Below are positions 1-5,420 of a stretch of DNA of 6,646 nucleotides, in pieces. The notes beneath the pieces are model-generated. The model did no database searches. It saw only the letters and a program-made list of their open reading frames with translations, and had not been told where the DNA came from. A program made the position numbers and the translations under genes. The first letter of the stretch is position 1. Each line of letters begins with the position of its first letter. The DNA lies in the NCBI GenBank assembly GCA_030610325.1, contig JAUWRZ010000118.1, positions 1-6,646 of the forward strand. The letters are read 5' to 3'. The stretch is from Sulfurimonadaceae bacterium (GTDB lineage Bacteria > Campylobacterota > Campylobacteria > Campylobacterales > Sulfurimonadaceae).

Positions 1-530
1 CCTATAGCGACGATCATCGAACTCTTGGGTATATCATCAGCCATTACCACGACCTGCTCAAAACGAAAACCATCACCTCCTAATCCTCCACTAACAGGGA
101 CTTTTTGTCTGACTAAGTTGGCTCCTTGTGCTATATAAGAGCCATTGAAATAGAGACCATCTGCAAGTAAAAAGACGTGGCGAAGCCCCTCCTGGGGGAG
201 CTCTTCTATAAGCTTACGGGTAGAATCGACCAGAATGTCGTTATTGATAGCACTGATACTGTTCACTTCGACATGCGCATCATCAAAGGAGATGGCTGTC
301 GCGACAATGGATGCTTCACTGAGATGACCGTTTTGGATGTTTCCTGCTGTCGATGTACCCACGATATGTGCTGAAGGGTAGCGCTGTTTAAGATAGGTGT
401 GATGTATAGGGTCTCTCATAGCATCTGTCTCACCAAATACCAGGACAAGACCTACTGTCGATCTGTCAGTTATTACCTCTTTGTCAGTCATCCAGCCATC
501 CTGACTTAGATGAAGGGATTCGATCTGCAT
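1..530 (-). CDS. FIST-domain sensory protein, partial (C-terminus beyond left edge)
   Basis: Read on the minus strand from ATG at 530-528, this frame stays open for 176 codons to the window edge, so the gene is 3'-truncated here. AAAGGA at 541-536, five bases before the ATG, fixes the start. The protein resembles the FIST N-terminal domain: a hydrophobic strand LVLVFG (about residues 28-33), then YPSAHIVGTSTAG (51-63), which matches the family's 'yp.a.iiGcSTaGei' core with Thr in place of the common Cys, and later VPVSGGLGGDGF (144-155), the family's 'G(G)lagDg' signature. There is no signal peptide or membrane segment, so it is probably cytoplasmic. FIST domains are predicted small-ligand sensors, often fused or adjacent to chemotaxis, GGDEF or kinase modules; the ligand cannot be read here. 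The FIST_C half and any output domain would lie outside the window. The family call is by motif recognition; the function is inferred. Confidence 0.82.
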   Translation of the reverse strand, partial: MQIESLHLSQDGWMTDKEVITDRSTVGLVLVFGETDAMRDPIHHTYLKQRYPSAHIVGTSTAGNIQNGHLSEASIVATAISFDDAHVEVNSISAINNDILVDSTRKLIEELPQEGLRHVFLLADGLYFNGSYIAQGANLVRQKVPVSGGLGGDGFRFEQVVVMADDIPKSSMIVAI

Positions 531-828
531 GTTTTTCCTTTGATAGGTATATGAAGTGTTATATAGTGTAACACATAGATGGATAAGTTAGTCTCTACAA
601 AGACTTTATCAAGGTAATTATATTGATTAATTTCTTAAGATGATGAATTGTTAGATAATATTTATGATAGAAGGGGGTGTTAGCTTGGTCGAACTATTTG
701 AGACTATGCAACCAGAGGTGTCTGTAGGAGAATGTCTTGGGTTTTGTTTGTGTAGACGATATCTCCTGTAAAGCAGAGGTGAGTTAGCTCACATTTGTAA
801 GGAGTAAAGTAGCATAGATAGTTTAAGT
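531..828. other. Intergenic, AT-rich, no gene seen
   Basis: This stretch lies between the FIST gene start and the structured repeats. Open frames through it are short or lack plausible starts and ribosome binding sites. It should carry the promoter of the FIST gene near its left end. It also contains weak symmetric sequences: a 6-bp inverted pair AGGAGA/TCTCCT at 726-731 and 762-767, and a small palindrome GTGAG-TTAG-CTCAC around 779-792. None of these can be given a function from the sequence alone. Confidence 0.6.
556..574 (-). promoter_or_regulatory. Inverted repeat overlapping the likely promoter of the FIST gene
   Basis: GTGTTA and TAACAC form a perfect 6-bp inverted repeat around a 7-base AT-rich centre, 26 bases upstream of the FIST start codon. 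On the minus strand the same bases contain -10-like hexamers (TACACT at 570-565 and TATAAC at 563-558). A repressor bound here would therefore cover the promoter. The operator role is inferred; no regulator is identified and the -35 region is weak. Confidence 0.3.
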
Positions 829-969
829 GGTGGACTATTGATGTTAAGCCTTCAGCGGTGCTAGATATTATCTTACTCATAGAAGTGTGCTCCCAGCACA
901 CTCTTGACGAGATATCATCGCTTACGGTTTCGTTCGCCGAGACGACAAGCAGTTGTCGTCTCTTATGGT
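829..969. repeat. Structured tandem repeat, unit A (with hairpin insertion)
   Basis: This is the first of three related units. It shares GGTGGACTATTGATGTTAAG and the following CCTTCAGCGGTGCTA with unit C, then carries 53 bases (864-916) in place of the five bases CGCAC found in C. After that it rejoins with ATCGCTTACGGTTTCGTTCG. The first hairpin keeps its base pairs AGCG (854-857) and CGCT (918-921). The second hairpin is a perfect 10-bp stem, GAGACGACAA at 939-948 and its complement at 953-962, around loop GCAG. The unit ends in TTATGG. Its spacing to unit B is 144 bp, 48 more than B to C, which the insertion accounts for. Confidence 0.85.
864..916. repeat. Hairpin insertion in repeat unit A
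   Basis: These 53 bases sit at the tip of the first hairpin of unit A, where units B and C have only a three-base loop and short stem. The ends are complementary (GATAT at 864-868, ATATC at 912-916). Inside is a perfect 7-bp stem, GTGTGCT at 885-891 and AGCACAC at 895-901, with loop CCC. The insertion thus lengthens the hairpin rather than breaking it. There is no transposase gene and no obvious target duplication. Confidence 0.65.
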
Positions 970-972
970 CAA

Positions 973-1068
973 AGTGAGCTATTGATATTAAGCCTTCGGT
1001 GGTCCTTCGGACATCACCTACGGTTTCGTTCGGGTAAACGTGAAGCAGTTCACGTCTACTTTTTATAG
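973..1068. repeat. Structured tandem repeat, unit B (compensated stems)
   Basis: This diverged copy has the same layout as A and C. The connecting sequences are nearly the same (CTATTGATATTAAGCCTTC and TACGGTTTCGTTCG). The first hairpin is GGTG-GTCC, loop TTC, then GGAC-AT-CACC (999-1017). The equivalent in unit C is AGCG-GTGC, loop TAC, then GCAC-AT-CGCT, so the arms changed together and even the AT bulge is kept. The second hairpin is ACGTGAA (1038-1044), loop GCAG, TTCACGT (1049-1055), extended by GTA/TAC after one mismatch; it replaces the ACGACAA arms of A and C. This is direct covariation inside one window. Confidence 0.85.
1034..1064 (+). terminator. Terminator-like hairpin plus T-run on the plus strand (in unit B)
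   Basis: The second hairpin of unit B, read on the plus strand, has an 11-bp stem with one A-C mismatch and loop GCAG. TTTTT (1060-1064) follows directly. That is the shape of a Rho-independent terminator for plus-strand transcripts, and could stop antisense transcription heading into groEL. No plus-strand gene ends here, so the T-run may be incidental to the repeat. Confidence 0.35.
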
Positions 1069-1165
1069 GGTGGACTATTGATGTTAAGCCTTCAGCGGTG
1101 CTACGCACATCGCTTACGGTTTCGTTCGCCGAGACGACAAGCAGTTGTCGTCTCCTATGGCGAAC
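1069..1165. repeat. Structured tandem repeat, unit C, abutting the groEL stop codon
   Basis: This copy matches unit A closely except for A's insertion. Hairpin 1 is AGCG-GTGC, loop TAC, GCAC-AT-CGCT (1094-1114). Hairpin 2 has the perfect 10-bp stem GAGACGACAA (1131-1140) and its complement (1145-1154) around loop GCAG. Here it is extended by an outer 7-bp stem, GTTCGCC (1124-1130) with GGCGAAC (1159-1165), after a 4-base bulge. The outer arm's last base touches the groEL TGA, so a groEL transcript running past its stop would fold into this stem immediately. No T-run follows on the minus strand, so it is not a standard intrinsic terminator; protection or processing of the groEL mRNA 3' end is possible but inferred. 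Confidence 0.85.
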
Positions 1166-2809
1166 TCACATTCCAGGCATTCCGCCCATTCCACCCATAC
1201 CGCCCATATCTGGTGCCGGCATAGCTGGTTTCTCTTCAGGGATCTCGTGGATAGTCGCTTCGGTAGTAAGAAGTAGACTTGAGACAGAGACTGCATTAGT
1301 AAGTGCGACACGCTCGACTTTGAACGGGTCGATGATACCTGCTTCGAACATATTGACGTATTCGCCAGTTGCTGCGTTAAAGCCGATGTTCTCATCTTCA
1401 GCCTGCTCAATACCGTTGACGATGACACCTGCGTCAAAACCGGCATTGGCGACGATCTGTTTGAGTGGTGCTTTGATAGCACGGAGGATGATCTCATAAC
1501 CGATCTTCTGGTCATGTTCCATCTCACCGATCTCGACCTTGGCTGCGGCACGGATAAGTGCAGCACCGCCACCGATGACAATACCCTCTTCAACAGCTGC
1601 TTTGGTAGCAGAAAGTGCATCATCAACGCGGTCTTTCTTCTCTTTCATCTCAGTCTCAGTAGCTGCACCGACTTTAAGGACAGCGACACCACCAGAGAGC
1701 TTGGCAAGACGTTCTTGAAGTTTCTCCTGATCATACTCAGAAGTAGTCGTACCGATCTGGGTCTTGATCTCTTTGACACGTGAGCCGACACTCTCAGCAC
1801 TACCGGCACCGTCGACGATAGTCGTGTTGTCTTTGTCGATGACGACACGAGCTGCCTGACCAAGTGAGTCGATCGTAGTCGTCTCAAGAGTAAGTCCAAG
1901 CTCCTCAGAGACCACCTGACCACCGGTCAAGATCGCGATGTCTTGTAGCATCGCTTTACGGCGATCACCAAAACCTGGTGCTTTGACAGCAGAGATGTTA
2001 AGCACACCACGCAGTTTATTGACGACGAGTGTAGCCAGTGCTTCACCCTCTACATCCTCTGCGATGATGAGCAGTGGACGGTTAGTCTTCTGGATCTGCT
2101 CAAGGATAGGAAGAAGGTCTTTAAGATTAGAGATCTTCTGATCGAAAAGCAGGATGAACGGGTTTTCGATCTCAGCGATCATCTTCTCAGCATTTGTGAT
2201 GAAGTATGGGCTGAGGTAACCACGGTCAAACTGCATCCCTTCGACGACATCTAGCTCGTCATTGATACCTTTTGCCTCTTCGACAGTGATGACACCGTCA
2301 CGACCGACCTTCTCCATCGCTTCAGCGATCATATCACCGATCTGCTGATCAGAGTTTGCGGAGATAGAAGCGACCTGTGCGATCTCTGTCTTTCCACCGA
2401 TAGCTTTAGCAGAAGCTTTAAGGTTCTCCAAGATAGCGGCCATCGCTTTGTCCATACCACGTTTGACCTCTACCGGATTAGCACCGGCAGTGATGTTACG
2501 CAGACCTTCTGAGAAGACAGCATTAGCAAGGATAGTAGCGGTAGTCGTACCGTCACCAGCCTCATCAGCCGTGTTAGATGCTACTTCTTTGACAAGTTGT
2601 GCACCCATGTTCTCAAGTGGGTCTTTAAGCTCGATCTCTCTTGCGACAGAGACACCGTCTTTAGTGATAGATGGTCCGCCGTAGCTTTTCTGGATAAGGA
2701 CATTACGACCACGTGGCCCCATAGTCACTTTGACAGCGTCAGTGAGTTGTTGTACACCTTGTGCCAGTTTATTGCGTGCTTCGTCTGAAAAATGGATCTC
2801 TTTAGCCAT
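1166..2809 (-). CDS. groEL: Chaperonin GroEL (Hsp60, 60 kDa subunit)
   Basis: GroEL forms the 14-subunit double-ring chamber in the cytoplasm that folds client proteins using ATP, capped by GroES. The 547-residue length matches the family (548 in E. coli). Visible hallmarks are the nucleotide-binding GDGTTTAT (residues 85-92), the cpn60 signature [12 protein letters not shown] with the catalytic Asp region [14 protein letters not shown] just before it (near residue 397), and the flexible C-terminal Gly-Met tail ending [12 protein letters not shown] at 2809-2807 is preceded by GGGAG at 2821-2817. The gene starts 15 bases after the groES stop, so the two are translated from one mRNA. There is no internal frameshift or missing key residue. 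TGA at 1168-1166 abuts the structured repeat, and the same frame stays open beyond it. Confidence 0.99.
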   Translation of the reverse strand: MAKEIHFSDEARNKLAQGVQQLTDAVKVTMGPRGRNVLIQKSYGGPSITKDGVSVAREIELKDPLENMGAQLVKEVASNTADEAGDGTTTATILANAVFSEGLRNITAGANPVEVKRGMDKAMAAILENLKASAKAIGGKTEIAQVASISANSDQQIGDMIAEAMEKVGRDGVITVEEAKGINDELDVVEGMQFDRGYLSPYFITNAEKMIAEIENPFILLFDQKISNLKDLLPILEQIQKTNRPLLIIAEDVEGEALATLVVNKLRGVLNISAVKAPGFGDRRKAMLQDIAILTGGQVVSEELGLTLETTTIDSLGQAARVVIDKDNTTIVDGAGSAESVGSRVKEIKTQIGTTTSEYDQEKLQERLAKLSGGVAVLKVGAATETEMKEKKDRVDDALSATKAAVEEGIVIGGGAALIRAAAKVEIGEMEHDQKIGYEIILRAIKAPLKQIVANAGFDAGVIVNGIEQAEDENIGFNAATGEYVNMFEAGIIDPFKVERVALTNAVSVSSLLLTTEATIHEIPEEKPAMPAPDMGGMGGMGGMPGM

Positions 2810-2824
2810 TTGTTGTCTCCCTTA

Positions 2825-3085
2825 TTACTTTATGATTCCGAAAAGCTCATCAGCTTCGATTATGAGGTACTCAGTACCATCGATAGATAGTTCATTACCA
2901 ACATATTTTCCAAATACGACGACATCACCGACTTCGATCTCTTCGACATCACTGCCTATTGCAATGATCTTGCCCTGAGAAGGTTTCTCTTTTGCATTAT
3001 CGGGGATGATGATCCCAGACATGGTGGTCGTAGCTTCTTGAACGCGTTCTACCAGTACTCTGTTTCCAAGAGGTTTGAAATTCAT
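2825..3085 (-). CDS. groES: Co-chaperonin GroES (Hsp10)
   Basis: GroES is the seven-subunit lid that closes the GroEL chamber and times release of the client protein. The 86-residue product is slightly shorter than the 97 of E. coli, within the bacterial range. The N-terminal family signature is [13 protein letters not shown] (residues 3-15). The mobile loop that contacts GroEL follows, with the hydrophobic tripeptide in SGIIIPD. The later [12 protein letters not shown] matches the conserved beta-barrel segment, and it ends in the usual strand before FGIIK. ATG at 3085-3083 has AAAGGA at 3096-3091 five bases upstream. It is the first gene of the groES-groEL operon, driven by the promoter at 3121-3149. 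Confidence 0.98.
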   Translation of the reverse strand: MNFKPLGNRVLVERVQEATTTMSGIIIPDNAKEKPSQGKIIAIGSDVEEIEVGDVVVFGKYVGNELSIDGTEYLIIEADELFGIIK

Positions 3086-3120
3086 GGATATCCTTTATAC
3101 ATATTATTAAAAGTGAGCGA

Positions 3121-3149
3121 ATAATACAGGAGTTTTGTTAAATTGTCAA
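3121..3149 (-). promoter_or_regulatory. Sigma-70 promoter of groES-groEL
   Basis: On the minus strand a perfect -35 hexamer TTGACA (3149-3144) is followed, after a 17-base spacer, by a -10 hexamer TATTAT (3126-3121). Transcription would start near 3114-3115, about 30 bases before the groES ATG. A full -35 box is unusual in Campylobacterota, where many promoters rely on the -10 alone, and suggests a strong housekeeping promoter. Confidence 0.8.
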
Positions 3150-3153
3150 TACA

Positions 3154-3184
3154 TTTAGTCACGTAGACTAAAGTTGTATTAGTC
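3154..3184. promoter_or_regulatory. Cluster of TTAGTC/GACTAA half-sites upstream of the groES promoter
   Basis: A perfect 7-bp inverted repeat, TTTAGTC (3154-3160) and GACTAAA (3166-3172) around ACGTA, lies four bases upstream of the -35 box. A third half-site TTAGTC (3179-3184) pairs with the middle one across seven bases. The position, roughly -40 to -70 from the start site, fits an activator or an upstream-binding repressor. The sequence is neither CIRCE (the HrcA site) nor the HAIR motif (the HspR site), the two operators known for groESL control in this phylum. The regulator is unknown. Confidence 0.5.
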
Positions 3185-3313
3185 TATATGCATATACTTA
3201 AGTGAGTCTATTTTAGATATAGTCCCGCTGCTATAGAGAGGTCACTAATGGTGTCTGATCGTGAGAGTAGAGATTTTATTGTTTATAGAGATAGTGTGTG
3301 AAGAGGTCTGAAA
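3185..3313. other. Intergenic, no gene seen
   Basis: This AT-rich stretch lies between the groES control region and the terminator of the Lys/Ala-rich gene. It begins with a 12-bp palindrome TATATGCATATA (3185-3196) and has further GTCTA/TAGTC-like partial half-sites near 3204 and 3218. No reading frame here has a plausible start. Confidence 0.5.
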
Positions 3314-3337
3314 AGTACTCTGCAGGTGCAGAGTACT
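3314..3337 (-). terminator. Hairpin terminator of the Lys/Ala-rich protein gene
   Basis: A perfect 11-bp inverted repeat (AGTACTCTGCA at 3314-3324 and its complement at 3327-3337, centre GG) begins 16 bases downstream of the minus-strand stop codon at 3356-3354. On the minus strand the stem runs into four T's. The T-tract is short but the stem is strong, so Rho-independent termination is likely. It also separates this gene from groES. Confidence 0.65.
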
Positions 3338-3353
3338 GGTAAAAAGATGACGG

Positions 3354-3839
3354 CTACTTCTTGACTTTTGGAAATGGGAAGAAAGGTTCAAAAAAGCGGT
3401 GAGAGAAGTTCTTCGCATGCTTCTTTGTCTCATACTTGTCAAAGACCTTTTTGACATACTTTCCACCCAGTGGGATAGAGGTAGTCGCAAGATAAGAGAA
3501 GTCGATCATCTTCTCAAGTACATGGACCTTCTCACCCTCTGTCGTCTCCTCTTTTACTTCTGCAACGGCATTCTCAGCTTTTTTAGCTGGCTTGGCTTTG
3601 GTAGCAGTCTTAGCCGGAGTCGCAGGTTTGGCTTTGGCAGCGGTAGGTTTAGCTTTGGCGGCTGCCGGCTTAGCTTTTGCAGCGGCAGGTTTGGCTGAAG
3701 TCGCTGGTTTTGCATCAGCATTTTTTGTGACCGTTTTTTTTGTGGCTGTGGCCGCCGGTCTTACTTTTGTAGCAGCGGATTTAGCCGCTTCCGGTTGTTT
3801 TGTATTTGATGCAGTTGTCTTGTCTGTTTTTGTTTCCAT
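3354..3839 (-). CDS. Lys/Ala/Pro-rich repeat protein, histone H1-like N-terminal region, unknown function
   Basis: This 161-residue protein has two parts. Residues 1-90 are almost wholly Lys, Ala, Pro and Thr, with a run of heptads of the type KPAAAKA (about residues 48-77) resembling the basic tails of eukaryotic histone H1 and of bacterial H1-like proteins such as AlgP. After an acidic linker (EVKEETTEGE, 94-103), residues 105-161 form a conventional-looking segment (MIDFSYLATTSIPLGGKYVKKVF) ending in an aromatic and basic tail. No signal peptide or membrane helix is seen. A nucleoid- or polyanion-binding role for the tail is an inference from composition only; the C-terminal segment is not recognised. 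ATG at 3839-3837 has AAAGGA at 3851-3846, six bases upstream. It is transcribed alone, toward groES, with its own terminator. Confidence 0.8.
   Translation of the reverse strand: METKTDKTTASNTKQPEAAKSAATKVRPAATATKKTVTKNADAKPATSAKPAAAKAKPAAAKAKPTAAKAKPATPAKTATKAKPAKKAENAVAEVKEETTEGEKVHVLEKMIDFSYLATTSIPLGGKYVKKVFDKYETKKHAKNFSHRFFEPFFPFPKVKK
3612..3698 (-). repeat. In-gene 21-bp tandem repeat coding for KPAAAKA heptads
   Basis: About four imperfect 21-base units encode the successive heptads KPAAAKA, KPAAAKA, KPTAAKA and KPATPAK. Codons vary between units, so the array has drifted rather than just been duplicated. Such arrays often change copy number by slippage or recombination, so tail length may differ between strains. 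Confidence 0.65.
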
Positions 3840-3873
3840 AGATAGTCCTTTATAAAATATAGTATTAGTTGTG

Positions 3874-3879
3874 ATTATA
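3874..3879 (-). promoter_or_regulatory. Candidate -10 box of the Lys/Ala-rich protein gene
   Basis: A consensus TATAAT lies on the minus strand at 3879-3874, about 35 bases upstream of the start codon at 3839. No good -35 hexamer sits 16-18 bases further up, which is common in Campylobacterota. Other AT-rich hexamers nearby (around 3851-3865) are alternatives. Confidence 0.45.
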
Positions 3880-3974
3880 TTAAATAGATGATTAAAGTAT
3901 GATTAGCTTGAGCATAGTGACATGGTTTGACTCATCTGAGATAGTGGAGAGTATGGTAGGTGTAGTGAAAAGAT

Positions 3975-4015
3975 AGCTATTATCACCTGACAATATAGAA
4001 GGTGCATCAATAGCT
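3975..4015. repeat. Interrupted inverted repeat in the divergent intergenic region
   Basis: AGCTATT (3975-3981) pairs with AATAGCT (4009-4015), and inside it CACCT (3984-3988) pairs with AGGTG (4000-4004). This makes a 7+5 bp stem with a 2/4-base internal loop and an 11-base apical loop. It lies upstream of the chemoreceptor promoter and has no T-run, so it is not a terminator. It may be a regulator site or chance. Confidence 0.4.
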
Positions 4016-4047
4016 CTTATAAACGTCATAATTTAAGATTCTATTGC

Positions 4048-4053
4048 TACAAT
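4048..4053 (+). promoter_or_regulatory. Candidate -10 box of the chemoreceptor gene
   Basis: TACAAT preceded by TGC gives an extended -10 form 23 bases before the start codon. The -35 region (around 4025-4030) does not match consensus. No sigma-28 or sigma-54 flagellar-type promoter is apparent, so the receptor seems to be under the housekeeping sigma factor. Confidence 0.4.
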
Positions 4054-4075
4054 TTATAACATAAAGGATTTAGTT

Positions 4076-5194
4076 ATGTTTTTTGGAAACAATGATACTT
4101 TACAACGTGAGATAGAAGAGAAAGAGAGACAGATCGGGCAACTGCAACAGAACCTTTCTGATGCGGAGCAGAAGATCGAGACCCTGGAAAGCAAGGTCCG
4201 ATACTCTGATAGCGATGCTGTCATGAACGAGCTCATCAAGTCATTGACCCAAGGTCTGACTGATGGGTGTGACCATGATCTGAAGATGCTGCAGAGTGAT
4301 CTGCATGAGAACCTTAGTGCTCTAGAAGACATCAGTAGTCGAAACCATCAAAACAGTGAGTATACGGGTGGATGCTCTCTGGAGATACATACGCTGGTAG
4401 AGACGATGCAGTCACTGCTAGAACATATCAACAGCACCTATGAGCAGGTGGAGACACTTAACACCAATGTCGAGAGTATCTCTGATGTCATCACCCTCAT
4501 AAAAGATATCTCAGACCAGACCAATCTTCTTGCACTCAATGCGGCTATTGAAGCTGCCAGAGCAGGTGAGCATGGCCGCGGCTTTGCTGTTGTCGCTGAT
4601 GAGGTAAGAAAGCTTGCCGAGCGGACTCAAAAAGCCACCTCTGAAGTAGAGATAACGGTACAGAGTCTGAAACAGAACACGCAGGAGGTCCATGAGCACT
4701 CCTCTGAGATGGAGCGACTCTCGCAAAACTCAAATGAGCAGATGGGCTCTTTCCAGGAGAAGATGCAGCAGCTTAGTGATAACTCGTCTTTGATAGAGCT
4801 GGAGACGACTGATGTCACTTACGCAAGTTTTATCGTCTTAAGTAAGCTTGATCACCTGCTCTATAAAGCCAATGGTTACAAGACAGTCTTTACCCAGCAA
4901 GTCCATGCAGACTTTAGCAGTGATACCGAGTGTCGTCTTGGAAAATGGTATTTTGATGGACTTGGTAAAGAGAAGTTCGGCAAGTGTTCAAGTTTCTCCA
5001 AGATGAAAGTACCGCATCATGCTGTCCATGAGAACATCAAAAAAGCGGTCGACTGTGTCCAAAAAGGGACTTGTACGCAAGAGTCTCAGAATGTGATGAC
5101 CTATTTTAATAGTGCAGAAAAGGCAAGTCAAGAGGTGGTGAACGTCTTAGGGACACTGCTTCAGGAAGAGAAGAGTATGCGTCATAAAAAATAG
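4076..5194 (+). CDS. Cytosolic methyl-accepting chemotaxis protein with C-terminal CZB domain (TlpD-like)
   Basis: This 372-residue soluble chemoreceptor has no membrane segment. It begins with a coiled coil (about residues 7-42). The MCP signalling domain follows, with the highly conserved hairpin tip from [19 protein letters not shown] into [10 protein letters not shown] and [13 protein letters not shown] (142-184), which contacts CheW and CheA. The C-terminal region (about 250-365) fits a chemoreceptor zinc-binding domain: His260 in KLDHLL, Cys286 in CRLGKWY, and His315 and His318 in HHAVH form the expected 3His/1Cys zinc site. In Helicobacter pylori TlpD, the same arrangement senses oxidants or energy state; a similar role here is inferred. 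ATG at 4076 has AAAGGA at 4063-4068. It stands alone, with no chemotaxis genes beside it. At 372 residues it is shorter than TlpD (433). Confidence 0.93.
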   Translation: MFFGNNDTLQREIEEKERQIGQLQQNLSDAEQKIETLESKVRYSDSDAVMNELIKSLTQGLTDGCDHDLKMLQSDLHENLSALEDISSRNHQNSEYTGGCSLEIHTLVETMQSLLEHINSTYEQVETLNTNVESISDVITLIKDISDQTNLLALNAAIEAARAGEHGRGFAVVADEVRKLAERTQKATSEVEITVQSLKQNTQEVHEHSSEMERLSQNSNEQMGSFQEKMQQLSDNSSLIELETTDVTYASFIVLSKLDHLLYKANGYKTVFTQQVHADFSSDTECRLGKWYFDGLGKEKFGKCSSFSKMKVPHHAVHENIKKAVDCVQKGTCTQESQNVMTYFNSAEKASQEVVNVLGTLLQEEKSMRHKK

Positions 5195-5217
5195 AGCCAG
5201 AAAAGGCAGTTAAATGA

Positions 5218-5319
5218 TCACTGCGCCCTATATCAAAAGTCCTAGACTCAGTTGGGATCGAACATCTTCTCGATCAGGGTGGTCTATTGGAGATGGTCGC
5301 AGATGAGTTTTCCGAATGA
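5218..5319 (+). pseudogene. Possible C-terminal remnant of an unidentified gene
   Basis: In the frame ending at TGA 5317-5319, 33 codons after an upstream in-frame stop (5215-5217) read like a genuine protein C-terminus (for example KVLDSVGIEHLLDQGGLL then EMVADEFSE), helix-forming and with codon use like the neighbouring genes. There is no start codon or ribosome binding site, so if it was coding it is now a fragment. An open run this short arises by chance fairly often. No family is recognised. Confidence 0.2.
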
Positions 5320-5370
5320 GCCCAGAACACTAAAGGTGCCTGTGCATCGAGCCGATTGATAAAGCCTTTT

Positions 5371-5388
5371 GTCTTTTTTTGATAGAAT
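5371..5388 (+). promoter_or_regulatory. Campylobacter-type extended -10 promoter of the kpsM-like gene
   Basis: A T-tract (TCTTTTTTT) runs directly into GATAGAAT, giving the TG-N-TAGAAT extended -10 (TAGAAT at 5383-5388) with upstream T-rich sequence typical of Campylobacter and Helicobacter sigma-70 promoters. Transcription would start near 5395, leaving a leader of about 25 bases before the ATG at 5421. Confidence 0.6.
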
Positions 5389-5420
5389 GAGATCTATCTT
5401 AAGACTGCATTCAGGCTGAC

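Noticed and set aside
778..793. CRP-like palindrome (GGTGA-N6-TCACA)
   Set aside because: It matches the TGTGA-N6-TCACA pattern except for one base, but no promoter or gene start is near it, and CRP of the E. coli kind is not a general regulator in Campylobacterota.
704..1108. Separate minus-strand gene of 134 codons downstream of groEL
   Set aside because: It runs through the structured repeats, has a GTG start inside a hairpin without a ribosome binding site, and amino-acid changes follow base pairing rather than protein conservation. Kept only as a finding about the open frame.
829..1165. CRISPR array
   Set aside because: The units are about 96 bp, contain two hairpins each and are joined directly without unique spacers of constant length; no cas genes are present.
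829..1165. Integron attC sites (GTTAAGC in each or most units resembles an R' core box)
   Set aside because: No matching RYYYAAC partner frames the same hairpin, unit B has ATTAAGC instead, and there is no integrase or cassette gene.
1114..1626. Minus-strand frame of 170 codons inside groEL
   Set aside because: Out-of-frame shadow of groEL with Ser/Arg/Leu-rich composition and no family features.
3086..3200. CIRCE or HAIR operator in front of groES
   Set aside because: No TTAGCACTC-N9-GAGTGCTAA or CTTGAGT-N7-ACTCAAG pattern, even with a few mismatches, was found by eye.
3592..3855. Ala/Val/Gly-rich plus-strand open frame opposite the Lys/Ala-rich gene
   Set aside because: It is the antisense shadow of the GC-rich heptad repeats; it has no ribosome binding site and reads as a low-complexity hydrophobic run.
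5246..5265. Terminator for the chemoreceptor gene (GATCGA/TCGATC hairpin)
   Set aside because: Only a 6-bp stem with an 8-base loop and no T-run after it; no convincing intrinsic terminator was seen after the stop at 5194.
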